The notes beneath the pieces were generated by a model, which was given only the letters and a program-made list of their open reading frames with translations, was not told the DNA's origin and searched no databases. 34,554 nucleotides of DNA from Phycisphaerae bacterium. Lineage in GTDB: Bacteria > Planctomycetota > Phycisphaerae > JAAYCJ01. A program made the position numbers and the translations under genes. Shown here in pieces: positions 8,158-15,325 of this stretch; within the stretch, counting starts at the first letter, position 1; each line of letters opens with the position of its first letter. Where the stretch lies: contig JAAZAW010000235.1 in assembly GCA_012514125.1 (NCBI GenBank), forward strand, positions 1 through 34,554, given 5' to 3'.

Positions 8158-8211
8158 CCTGTCTCGCTCCGGTCATGTGCATCAATTATACTGAAATAGG
8201 CCTTTTTTAGC

Positions 8212-8231
8212 GGTTTGATTCAAGTCAAACC
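8212..8231. promoter_or_regulatory. FNR/CRP-like palindrome upstream of murD
   Basis: GGTTTGA-N6-TCAAACC is a perfect 7-bp inverted repeat. Its core TTGAT-N4-GTCAA differs by one base from the FNR consensus TTGAT-N4-ATCAA. It lies about 105 bases before the murD start. No CRP/FNR gene is in the window, so the reading is speculative. Confidence 0.35.
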
Positions 8232-8335
8232 ACTACGATGCGCCGAAGTATATATATCAGAGTTTAAAATAAAAGATCGGCGTCGGTTTTCCCGGCTCCG
8301 ACCGGAATTTGAGTTTTGATGATTGGAGCGGATAC

Positions 8336-9781
8336 ATGACGCCTTTGCCGCCTGATTATTTCGCAGGAAAAAAAATCACCATAATGGGACTGGGCCACTT
8401 CGGCGGCCAGATCGCAGCCATCCGATATCTCCTTCACCAAGGCGCCATCATCACCGTAACCGATATCGCTACAGAAGATAAACTTAAAGATTCTTTAGAA
8501 TTATTAAAGGGACTGGACGTCACCTATCACCTCGGAGGCCACCTGGAATCGGACTTCGTCGACGCCGATATGATCGTCGTAAGCCCCGCGGTACCCAAAG
8601 ATTCCCGATATCTCAAACTCGCCGCGCAAAAAGGTGTGTCCCTGACCTGTGAAATGAACCTGTTTCTCGACCGGTGCCGAGGAAAAGTTGTCGCGGTAAC
8701 CGGCACTGTCGGAAAATCAACCACACTTGGAATGATCGAATCGATCCTCCAAGCTGCCGAGCAAACGGATTTTCCGGCATTGGGGTTGCGTAAGTCCTGG
8801 TGTGGCGGGAATATAGGCAAATCGCTTCTCGAAGTCATCGCCGACATCCAACCCAACGATATTGTCGCCCTGGAACTTTCAAGTTTTCAGCTTGACGACC
8901 TCGCCGAAATCGAATATTCGCCCGACGTCGCACTTTTGACCAATATTTACCCCAATCATCTCGATCGCCATGGAACGCTCGACAATTACATCGACGCCAA
9001 AGCCAATATCACCCGCTTTCAACAGCCGGGCGATTATCTGATTTCCCGTATCGGCGATGAAAATCTGGAAAAAATCTGCGACTTGTGCCCCCCACAGGTC
9101 ACGCAGTGGTATTTCGGCGAAGGCGACGATGCGAACCTGAAAGTTCGCCTGGTCAAACACGGTGAAGGTCACGCCTCCCTGGAATATCGTCCGCGGGAGG
9201 GCGCCGAGTGGGAAAAATTGATCGATGCCTCGGAAATTTACGTTCCCGGCGAACATAATTTATTCAATGCCGCCGGTGCCGCCGGCACCTGCCTGGCTAT
9301 CGGTATTAGCGCCGCCACCGTGGCAAGGGGACTTCAAAATTTCAAAGGACTGCCCGATCGCTTGCAGTTGGTCGGACAGTACGGGCAGGTTCGGTGGTAT
9401 AACGATTCGAAATCGACGACGCCCGAATCCGGGATGGTGGCGTTAAAGTCGTTTGAACCCGGCACAATGATTGCAATTGCAGGGGGTTACGACAAAGGAA
9501 GCGATTTGACCGCCTTTGGTCGCCAACTCGCCGCCTGTTGCCGTATCACCTATTGTCTGGGCCAGACCGGCCCGAATCTCGCAGCGACGATCCACGCGGC
9601 AGGCGGGGCGGTGGAAAATGTCGAGTCGCTGGAAGAAGCCGTCCGCCAAGCCGCTGAAATTGTCCAACCGGGGCAGGTGGTCTTGCTCTCGCCCGGATGC
9701 GCAAGCTGGGATATGTTCGAAAATTATCAACACCGCGGACGAATTTTCACCCAGGCCGTCGAAAAATATGCCCGGAAATGA
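8336..9781 (+). CDS. murD: UDP-N-acetylmuramoyl-L-alanine--D-glutamate ligase
   Basis: ATP-dependent ligase that adds D-Glu to UDP-MurNAc-L-Ala in peptidoglycan synthesis. The N-terminal Rossmann domain begins KKITIMGLGHFGG. The central-domain P-loop is GTVGKSTT near 122-130 (Val where Asn is usual). Mur-family motifs follow: LTNIYPNHLDRHG, then NDSKSTTPES, then GGYDKGSDL and LLSPGCASWDMFENYQHRG. I chose the ATG at 8336 because GGAGCGG sits just before it; a TTG at 8309 is in frame but has no binding site. It stands apart from any mur/fts cluster. Composition shifts from C-rich to G-rich on the plus strand within the second half of this gene. A strong terminator lies 82 bases after the stop. 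Confidence 0.95.
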   Translation: MTPLPPDYFAGKKITIMGLGHFGGQIAAIRYLLHQGAIITVTDIATEDKLKDSLELLKGLDVTYHLGGHLESDFVDADMIVVSPAVPKDSRYLKLAAQKGVSLTCEMNLFLDRCRGKVVAVTGTVGKSTTLGMIESILQAAEQTDFPALGLRKSWCGGNIGKSLLEVIADIQPNDIVALELSSFQLDDLAEIEYSPDVALLTNIYPNHLDRHGTLDNYIDAKANITRFQQPGDYLISRIGDENLEKICDLCPPQVTQWYFGEGDDANLKVRLVKHGEGHASLEYRPREGAEWEKLIDASEIYVPGEHNLFNAAGAAGTCLAIGISAATVARGLQNFKGLPDRLQLVGQYGQVRWYNDSKSTTPESGMVALKSFEPGTMIAIAGGYDKGSDLTAFGRQLAACCRITYCLGQTGPNLAATIHAAGGAVENVESLEEAVRQAAEIVQPGQVVLLSPGCASWDMFENYQHRGRIFTQAVEKYARK

Positions 9782-9787
9782 ATTGTC

Positions 9788-9847
9788 ATATTATATTACA
9801 ATTAAAGGCGGTTCGGTTTAAGCGATCGCACAATTGTAATATAATAT
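9788..9847. repeat. Perfect 16-bp AT-rich inverted repeat
   Basis: Arms ATATTATATTACAATT (9788-9803) and AATTGTAATATAATAT (9832-9847) are exact complements around a 28-base centre that contains GCGATCGC. The right arm runs into an 8-base direct repeat of TATAATAT. Seven bases separate the left arm from the murD stop codon. Confidence 0.85.
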
Positions 9848-9861
9848 TATAATATTATAAT
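9834..9861 (+). promoter_or_regulatory. Possible promoter for the FemAB gene
   Basis: TATAAT occurs twice (9848-9853 and 9856-9861). TTGTAA (9834-9839) stands 16 bases before the second. Transcription would start near 9868, inside the left arm of the following terminator, which would disable that hairpin for this transcript. Confidence 0.4.
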
Positions 9862-9862
9862 T

Positions 9863-9901
9863 AGGCTGTGGATGATGGAGTTCATCCATAGCCTTTTTTT
9901 T
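9863..9901 (+). terminator. Strong Rho-independent terminator between murD and the FemAB gene
   Basis: A 13-bp stem, AGGCTGTGGATGA with TCATCCATAGCCT (one G-U pair), a 6-base loop, then eight T. It should end murD transcripts. Only 11 bases separate it from the next ATG, so the downstream gene must be transcribed either through it or from within it. Confidence 0.92.
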
Positions 9902-9912
9902 CAGGAAAATCG

Positions 9913-10947
9913 ATGTCTGTTACGGTTGAGATTCTGAATAACCCCGATCGCGCCTGTGACGCGTTTGTTGCGCGGACCCCCGGCGCGGGGATGGGGTATT
10001 TGTATTCCTGGGGGCAGGCAGTGACGCGCGCGGTGGGTTTGAAAAGTTTTTATCTTGTTGCGGTAGATGAAGATAGGGAAGTTTGCGGCGTCTTGCCGTT
10101 GTCGCAAACGCGCAGCAGGTTTTTCGGGAATCGGCTGATTTCGCAGGCGTTTTCCATGTATGGCGGTATTCTGGCGGATAGCGTCGAGGTTCGGGATTCG
10201 CTTTTCCGCCGCGCGGTCGAACTGGCCTGCGACCTTTGCTGCGAGTCCATCGAGTTTCGAGGTGTCTCTCCTTTGCCTTATGATTTGCATTTGCGGACAG
10301 GCAAGGTCTGTATGCACTTGCCGCTGGCGGGCGATCCGGGGGAGATGTGGGATTCGTTCGATTGTAAAGTCCGAAATCAGGTTCGCAAGGCGGAAAAATC
10401 CGATTTGACGGCATGTAAGGGTGGGGTGGAATTGCTCGATGATTTTTACAGGATATATGCCATTCGAATGCATCAGTTGGGCACTCCGTGTTATTCACGT
10501 CGTTTGATGCGAACGCTGCTGGAAACTTTTCCTGACGGCTGTGGTATTTTTGCCGTTGGGCGGGATGGGCATATTATCGGGGCGGGGTTTGTTACGTGGT
10601 GGAATGGGTTTGTGGAGATTCCCTGGGCGGCGTCGCTTGTGGAATACAACAGATTTTGTCCTAATCACCTTTTGTATTGGTCGGTGATCAGGCATTTTTG
10701 TCTGGGGGGGGCGAAATGTTTTGATTTTGGACGCTGCACGATCGATGGGCCGACGTATCGTTTTAAAAAGCAGTGGGGGGCGACACCTGTGGGGCTTAAC
10801 TATCAATATTGGGTTCGTCCGGGTTGTGAATTTTCGCCGGTTGTTCCGGATAATCCCAGGTATCGGCGGAAAGTTGAGCTGTGGAAAAGATTGCCTTTGT
10901 GGGTGACTCGACTGGCGGGGCCTGTTGTTAGTAAGTATTTGGGGTAG
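9913..10947 (+). CDS. FemAB-family acyltransferase (XrtA/PEP-CTERM-associated type)
   Basis: Double-GNAT (FemX/FemAB) fold protein that, by family, transfers aminoacyl or acyl groups in envelope or exopolysaccharide synthesis. The first GNAT half (about 1-160) includes SWGQAVTRAVGLKSFYLVAV and FGNRLISQAFSMYGGIL. The second half (about 160-330) begins CKVRNQVRKAEKS, a hallmark helix of this family, then GIFAVGRDGHIIGAGFVTWW, PNHLLYWSVIRHF and FDFGRCTIDGPTYRFKKQWG. The length of 344 matches the TIGR03019-like class. CAGGAAA lies before the ATG. No exosortase, PEP-CTERM protein or polysaccharide gene is nearby. murD upstream suggests, but does not prove, a wall link. The third codon position is G/T-rich. 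Confidence 0.8.
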   Translation: MSVTVEILNNPDRACDAFVARTPGAGMGYLYSWGQAVTRAVGLKSFYLVAVDEDREVCGVLPLSQTRSRFFGNRLISQAFSMYGGILADSVEVRDSLFRRAVELACDLCCESIEFRGVSPLPYDLHLRTGKVCMHLPLAGDPGEMWDSFDCKVRNQVRKAEKSDLTACKGGVELLDDFYRIYAIRMHQLGTPCYSRRLMRTLLETFPDGCGIFAVGRDGHIIGAGFVTWWNGFVEIPWAASLVEYNRFCPNHLLYWSVIRHFCLGGAKCFDFGRCTIDGPTYRFKKQWGATPVGLNYQYWVRPGCEFSPVVPDNPRYRRKVELWKRLPLWVTRLAGPVVSKYLG

Positions 10948-10957
10948 ACGGGGAAAG

Positions 10958-10978
10958 GGCTACCGGCTGCGGGCTGCG
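10958..10978. repeat. Heptamer repeat GGCTRCS, three units
   Basis: GGCTACC, GGCTGCG, GGCTGCG: the reverse-complement form of the CCCGYAR heptamers at 4951-4985. It lies directly beside the second copy of the 58-base repeat. Confidence 0.65.
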
Positions 10979-10987
10979 GGGAAGAGG

Positions 10988-11045
10988 GAAGAGGATTGTT
11001 CAACGGCTTGAGCCGTTTCTGGATTCCCGCTTTCGCGGGGATGAC
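10988..11045. repeat. 58-base dispersed intergenic repeat, copy 2
   Basis: Inverted copy of 6877-6934; 39 bases (10988-11026) are identical to it. It contains the palindrome AACGGCTTGAGCCGTT and then a clean hairpin ATTCCCGC-TTTC-GCGGGGAT. A partial relative of the hairpin half follows at 11081-11105. Confidence 0.88.
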
Positions 11046-11080
11046 CGCGGGGATGCCTTTCACGCGGCGGTTTTCAACTT

Positions 11081-11105
11081 GGATTTCCGTTTTTGCGGGA
11101 ATGGC
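11081..11105. repeat. Partial copy of the CCCGC/GCGGG hairpin repeat
   Basis: GGATTTCCG-TTTTTG-CGGGAATGGC resembles the second half of the 58-base repeat next to it, with several substitutions. Confidence 0.5.
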
Positions 11106-11197
11106 TGGCTTGGGGGCTGAGATTTTGGTGGATATATTTTAATTTATGAGGTAATTTACTTTATTTTCAGTTTTTAATTTTTATTTGGATATGGGTG

Positions 11198-12658
11198 ATG
11201 AGCTTAATATTGACGTTGGATGCCGGGACTACTTCTGTGAAAGGGGCCCTGTTCGACCTTGGCGGCGAGATTTTGTGCTCGCGAGTTTATGAATACGATT
11301 TGGAAAAACCGGCACCGGATATTATCGAACTTGATCCGGAAGTTTATTGGAATGCGGCTACCGGTGTTATTGCGGATATTCTGTCGGAGACGGGTGTTTC
11401 TCCGAAGGATATCACGGCGCTCGGGGTGACCAGTCAGGGTGAAACATTGATCGTTCTTGATCAATACGGCAAGCCACTTCGGAAAGCGATTGTCTGGCTG
11501 GATAACCGGGCGAAAGATGAAGCGGAGGTGATACGAAAGGCATTGGGGCGAGAACAGGTTTATCAGGTGACGGGGCAGCAGGATATTGTTCCCGGTTGGC
11601 CTGCGTCGAAAATTCTCTGGTTGAGGGAGCATGAACCGGAGGTGTTCGGTGCCGCTGCGAAGTTTTTGATGGTGGAAGATTATCTTATTTTTCGTTTGAC
11701 GGGGAAATTTGCCACGGATCATGCGATGAATCCGTCAACGCTTTATTATGATTTGCGTAACGGCTGTTGGTGGGAGGAAATGTTGGATTTTATTGGAATT
11801 TCTTCCCGACAATTGCCGACGTTACTGAATTCCGGCGATGTTGTTGGAAATGTGGCGGTGGATATTGGGTTGAGTTCTCAGACGCGGGTTACTGTGGCGC
11901 CGATCGATCAGATTGCGGCGGCAGTGGGCGCGGGGAATATATCGCCGGGGATGGTGACGGAAACGACGGGTTGTGCTTTGGCGGTGTGCGCGACGGTGGA
12001 GCGTCCTGTTTATGATCCGGGGATGAGCATCGGACTTTATCGGCATGCGCTGCCGGGGATGTTTGTTCTGCTGCCCTGGATCCCGACGGCGGGGATGGTA
12101 TTGCGATGGTTTCGGGATGAATTCGGCGGGGGTGTGGATTATTCGGCGCTGGTTGAGGCGGCGGGTGAAATTCCGCCTGGGAGTGAAGGGTTGATTTTAT
12201 TGCCGCATTTTTGCGGGATGAATTCGCCTCAGATTAATCCGGAAGCGAAAGGTGTTTTTTACGGGATTACCGCTTCGCATCGCAAGGAGCATTTTGTGCG
12301 TGCGATTCTTGAGTCGGTGGCTTTGGCGATGCGTGACAATCTGGAGGTGTTATCGAGATCGGCGATTGATTGTCGCGAGGTTGTTTCGCTTGGCGGAGCC
12401 GCTCGGAGCGAAGTTTGGCTTCAGATCAAGGCGGATGTGCTTCAAAAGCCGATTAAGACGATGCGTTGCGAAGAGACGACGAGTTTAGGGACGGCTGTGC
12501 TGGCTGCGGTGGGGACGGGGGCGTTTGCGAGTGTGAGGGAGGCGGTAGAGTCGATGGTGCATTCGTCGAGTACGGTGGTTCCGCAGGCGAGCAATGGAGA
12601 AGTTTATGATAGAGTTTTTCGTCATTATCGGGATTTGAATACGAAGCTGTTTTTATGA
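11198..12658 (+). CDS. FGGY-family carbohydrate kinase, xylulokinase-like
   Basis: ATP-dependent sugar or ketose kinase of the actin-like FGGY superfamily. The N-terminal phosphate-1 motif is LTLDAGTTSVKGALFD (DAGTT near 8-12). A substrate-side segment follows (TSQGETLIVLD, then AIVWLDNRAKDE near 98-110). The second-domain ATP-binding signature is ESVALAMRDNLEVL and SLGGAARSEVWLQIKADVL near 396-414. Length (486) is usual for xylulokinases. The ATG at 11198 follows an in-frame GTG at 11195; neither has a good Shine-Dalgarno. The next gene is an L-fucose/L-arabinose isomerase-like protein, so the pair probably isomerises a sugar and phosphorylates the ketose. The exact sugar cannot be read from sequence; xylulose, ribulose and fuculose remain possible. 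Confidence 0.85.
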   Translation: MSLILTLDAGTTSVKGALFDLGGEILCSRVYEYDLEKPAPDIIELDPEVYWNAATGVIADILSETGVSPKDITALGVTSQGETLIVLDQYGKPLRKAIVWLDNRAKDEAEVIRKALGREQVYQVTGQQDIVPGWPASKILWLREHEPEVFGAAAKFLMVEDYLIFRLTGKFATDHAMNPSTLYYDLRNGCWWEEMLDFIGISSRQLPTLLNSGDVVGNVAVDIGLSSQTRVTVAPIDQIAAAVGAGNISPGMVTETTGCALAVCATVERPVYDPGMSIGLYRHALPGMFVLLPWIPTAGMVLRWFRDEFGGGVDYSALVEAAGEIPPGSEGLILLPHFCGMNSPQINPEAKGVFYGITASHRKEHFVRAILESVALAMRDNLEVLSRSAIDCREVVSLGGAARSEVWLQIKADVLQKPIKTMRCEETTSLGTAVLAAVGTGAFASVREAVESMVHSSSTVVPQASNGEVYDRVFRHYRDLNTKLFL

Positions 12659-12704
12659 TTTTGATGGAGGCGTGTTGTTGAGGCGTGGGGAGGGAAGAAG
12701 GGGG

Positions 12705-12751
12705 AAGGTGTGAAGGTGTGAAGGTGCGAAGGTGTGAAGGTGCGAAGGTTT
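12705..12751. repeat. Octamer tandem repeat AAGGTGYG
   Basis: Five and a half units of AAGGTGTG or AAGGTGCG with exact 8-base spacing, followed within 10 bases by a copy of the CTTCGACAGG repeat. It lies in the kinase-isomerase gap. Confidence 0.85.
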
Positions 12752-12760
12752 GGAGAAAGT

Positions 12761-12789
12761 CGCTTCGACAGGCTCAGCGACCGCAGTTG
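12761..12789. repeat. Short dispersed repeat, copy B
   Basis: Same element and same orientation as at 1-29 of this window, with 28 of 29 bases shared. Intergenic. Confidence 0.75.
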
Positions 12790-12893
12790 GGCTTTAGGTT
12801 TTGGCAGAGAATGCGAGTTTTTTTGTACTGTGACGTTATTAACGCAGAAGCGTGTGTGTGAAAGTTATTTGGCAGGAAAGTGGAGGTGACATT

Positions 12894-14258
12894 ATGAACG
12901 GCATCAGAAAAGTCAGGGCAGGATTTGTTGGATTCGGGGAAGTTAATACGCCCAGGGAATTTATTACGAAGCGCTGTGACGCTGCCGCCAAGTTACTGGA
13001 GGAGGCGGGGTTGGAATTGAGCGTTGCTTCGCCGGTTTGTGACGATGCGCAAGGTCGAGAGGCGGCTCGCGCGGTGGTGGAACTTTCCGGGAAAGATTTT
13101 GATGTGTTAATTATCTGCATTGCCGGATGGATTCCATCGTGGGCGGTGCTGAGCGTTATTGAACCGTTTAAGAATAAGCCGATGATTTTATGGGGACTTA
13201 GCGGATGGCAGGAGGGAGATCGATTTGTGACCACTGCCGACCAGGCGGGAACGACCGCTTTACGAAAACCGATGGCGGATATGGGGTATATCTTCAAATA
13301 TGTTGTGACGTATCGTGGGCAACAGCCGCCGATTAATGACATTTTGACTTATGCCCAGGCTGCGCGTGCGGTATCGTTGCTCAGGACCGCGAAGATCGGC
13401 ATGGCGGGTTATCGCGACATGCGGCTGTTTGGAACTTTGTACGATGGAGTTTCTCTGAAGGGGAAAATCGGTCCTGAGATCGAGCATTTTGAGTTGCTGG
13501 AAATTGTGAACATGATGGAAAAGGTCGATGAAAAAGAAGTGGAGAAACTTGCCGCTTTGCTGAAGAATCGATGGAAATTTGTTCGGGATCCTCGGCCTGG
13601 GACGGTTGAAAATTCCGTGCGATTGTTCCTTGCCTTCAAAGCCAAAATTGAAGATCGCGGGTATCAGGGATTTTCGTATAATGACGTGGACGGCGTTAAA
13701 AAACTATTGAAATTTGCTCCTGCCGGCAGTTTGACGTTACTGCATGACGAACTGGATGTTTGTTCTGTGCCGGAGAACGACAGTTTGGGGGCTGTGACTC
13801 AGCTTATTGTCAAATATCTTACCGGTCAGGTGGGGGCCTATCTTGAATTTTATGAATTTTTATCAGAAGGCGCGTTGATGGGGGTGCCGGATTATGTACC
13901 TGCGGAAATTGTTGACGGGAGTGTGACCGTGATGCCTAACGCCTTTGGCGATTTTGGCGAAGGGTTGCTGAACGTTTCGAAATTGAAAACCGGAAGGGTT
14001 ACGTTGTGTCGCCTGGGGTATTTTGGGAATGAATATACCCTGCATGTTGTGACGGGCATTGGCCGAACTCCATTGAAATGGGAAGAAGCCGGCTGGGCGC
14101 CGCCTGCGCCGCAACTGCCGAGTTTGGAGATTGTGTTCGATACTCCGGTTGAGGATTATGTTCAGAATGTCATGTCTCAGCATTACATTATTTCTTATGG
14201 TGATAATCGCGAACATTTAAAAGCGCTCTGTTCGATGGTTGGAATTCGATATTTGTGA
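12894..14258 (+). CDS. L-fucose/L-arabinose isomerase-family protein
   Basis: Predicted aldose-ketose isomerase or a close relative, Mn-dependent by family. The N-terminal half alternates strands and helices as in FucI/AraA (VRAGFVGFGEVNTPREF; DFDVLIICIAGWIPSWAV; NKPMILWGLSGW). The candidate metal-ligand segment is SVPENDSLGAVTQLI near 289-303, and the C-terminal His is in QHYIISYGDNREHL near 428-441. The ATG at 12894 is chosen because GGAGGTG sits five bases upstream; the longer frame from 12852 has no such site. It lies 235 bases behind the FGGY kinase, with tandem repeats in between, so it may have its own promoter. It converges with queA, leaving only 11 bases between stops. Specificity is undetermined. 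Confidence 0.82.
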   Translation: MNGIRKVRAGFVGFGEVNTPREFITKRCDAAAKLLEEAGLELSVASPVCDDAQGREAARAVVELSGKDFDVLIICIAGWIPSWAVLSVIEPFKNKPMILWGLSGWQEGDRFVTTADQAGTTALRKPMADMGYIFKYVVTYRGQQPPINDILTYAQAARAVSLLRTAKIGMAGYRDMRLFGTLYDGVSLKGKIGPEIEHFELLEIVNMMEKVDEKEVEKLAALLKNRWKFVRDPRPGTVENSVRLFLAFKAKIEDRGYQGFSYNDVDGVKKLLKFAPAGSLTLLHDELDVCSVPENDSLGAVTQLIVKYLTGQVGAYLEFYEFLSEGALMGVPDYVPAEIVDGSVTVMPNAFGDFGEGLLNVSKLKTGRVTLCRLGYFGNEYTLHVVTGIGRTPLKWEEAGWAPPAPQLPSLEIVFDTPVEDYVQNVMSQHYIISYGDNREHLKALCSMVGIRYL

Positions 14259-14269
14259 TCGGGAAGGTT

Positions 14270-15313
14270 TCAGATGATCAGCATGGCGTCGCCGTAGCTG
14301 TAGAATCGATATCGTTTTGCAATGGCGTGGTGGTAGGCGTGTTGCGTGAGCTCTTTTCCCGCCAGGGCGTAAATCATCGCGAGCAGCGTGGTTCTGGGCA
14401 GATGAAAATTGGTCACCAGACGATCAACGACCTTGAAGCGATAGGGTGGATAGATGAAGATTTGCGTCCAGCCCCGGCCTGGGGTGACGATTCCGTCTTC
14501 GTTTGCCAGGGTTTCGAGCACTCGGACACTGGTTGTGCCGATCGCGACGATTTTTTTGCCTGTTGATTTCGCGTTGTTGATGGTTTCGGCGGTTGCCTGA
14601 TCGAGATGATACCACTCGCTGTGCATTGGATGATCTCGAAGGTCTGCTACGGTTACAGGCTCGAACGTTCCCATGCCGACGTGGAGGGTTACGCTGACGG
14701 TTTTTACTCCTTTGTCGGTTATTTTTTTCAGAAGCTCGGGAGTAAAATGAAGTCCTGCCGTTGGTGCGGCCACTGCACCGGGTGTGTCGCTGAAGATGGT
14801 CTGATATCGTTTTGCGTCCACCTGTTCCAAAGCGTCATTTGTTTTCGGGCGGCGAATGTAAGGCGGCAGGGGGATGCGGCCGAAACGCTGCAAAAATTCC
14901 ACTGGATCGACCGCGGGTGATACGTGCATTTCGACGGTTTTTTCGCTGATTCGTTTTTGGAAAATAAACTTGGTGTCGCTGTTTTCTATTTGTAATTCAA
15001 CGCCCGGTTTGAGTCTGGCCAGGCCTTTGATCATCATTTCCCATCGTCCGGGTTCCATTTCTCGCAAAAATAATCCTTCGACCTTGCCGCCGGTGGATTT
15101 GTGGAAAAAGATTCGGGCGGGCAGCACCTGCGTATTGTTCGTTACCAGCACATCGCCGGGCGAGAGGTATTCGGGCAGATCGTAAAAATGCCGATCGAAC
15201 AATTCGTCCGTGTTGCGATTGATGACGAGCAGTTTGGAGTGATCTCTGGGCTCGATTGCCTGCTGGGCGATCAGTTCTTCCGGTAATACGTAATCGAGTT
15301 CTTCAGTCCGCAT
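14270..15313 (-). CDS. queA: S-adenosylmethionine:tRNA ribosyltransferase-isomerase
   Basis: Transfers and rearranges the ribose of SAM onto preQ1-tRNA to give epoxyqueuosine. Family motifs are complete: YVLPEELIAQQAIEPRDHSK at 8-27, LSPGDVLVTNNTQVLPARI near 50-68, the AVAAPTAGLHFT loop near 180-191, HVGMGTFEPV near 212-221, and TNFHLPRTTLLAMIYALAG near the C-terminus. Length of 347 is standard. It begins 12 bases after the uppP stop codon, so the two are probably co-transcribed. No tgt or queG is in the window. Confidence 0.96.
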   Translation of the reverse strand: MRTEELDYVLPEELIAQQAIEPRDHSKLLVINRNTDELFDRHFYDLPEYLSPGDVLVTNNTQVLPARIFFHKSTGGKVEGLFLREMEPGRWEMMIKGLARLKPGVELQIENSDTKFIFQKRISEKTVEMHVSPAVDPVEFLQRFGRIPLPPYIRRPKTNDALEQVDAKRYQTIFSDTPGAVAAPTAGLHFTPELLKKITDKGVKTVSVTLHVGMGTFEPVTVADLRDHPMHSEWYHLDQATAETINNAKSTGKKIVAIGTTSVRVLETLANEDGIVTPGRGWTQIFIYPPYRFKVVDRLVTNFHLPRTTLLAMIYALAGKELTQHAYHHAIAKRYRFYSYGDAMLII

Positions 15314-15325
15314 GATTTTCGGTTT

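Noticed and set aside
9788..9847. Palindrome considered as the end of an insertion sequence or a dif-like site
   Set aside because: No transposase frame lies nearby, the element is only 60 bases, and the arms do not resemble a dif half-site arrangement.
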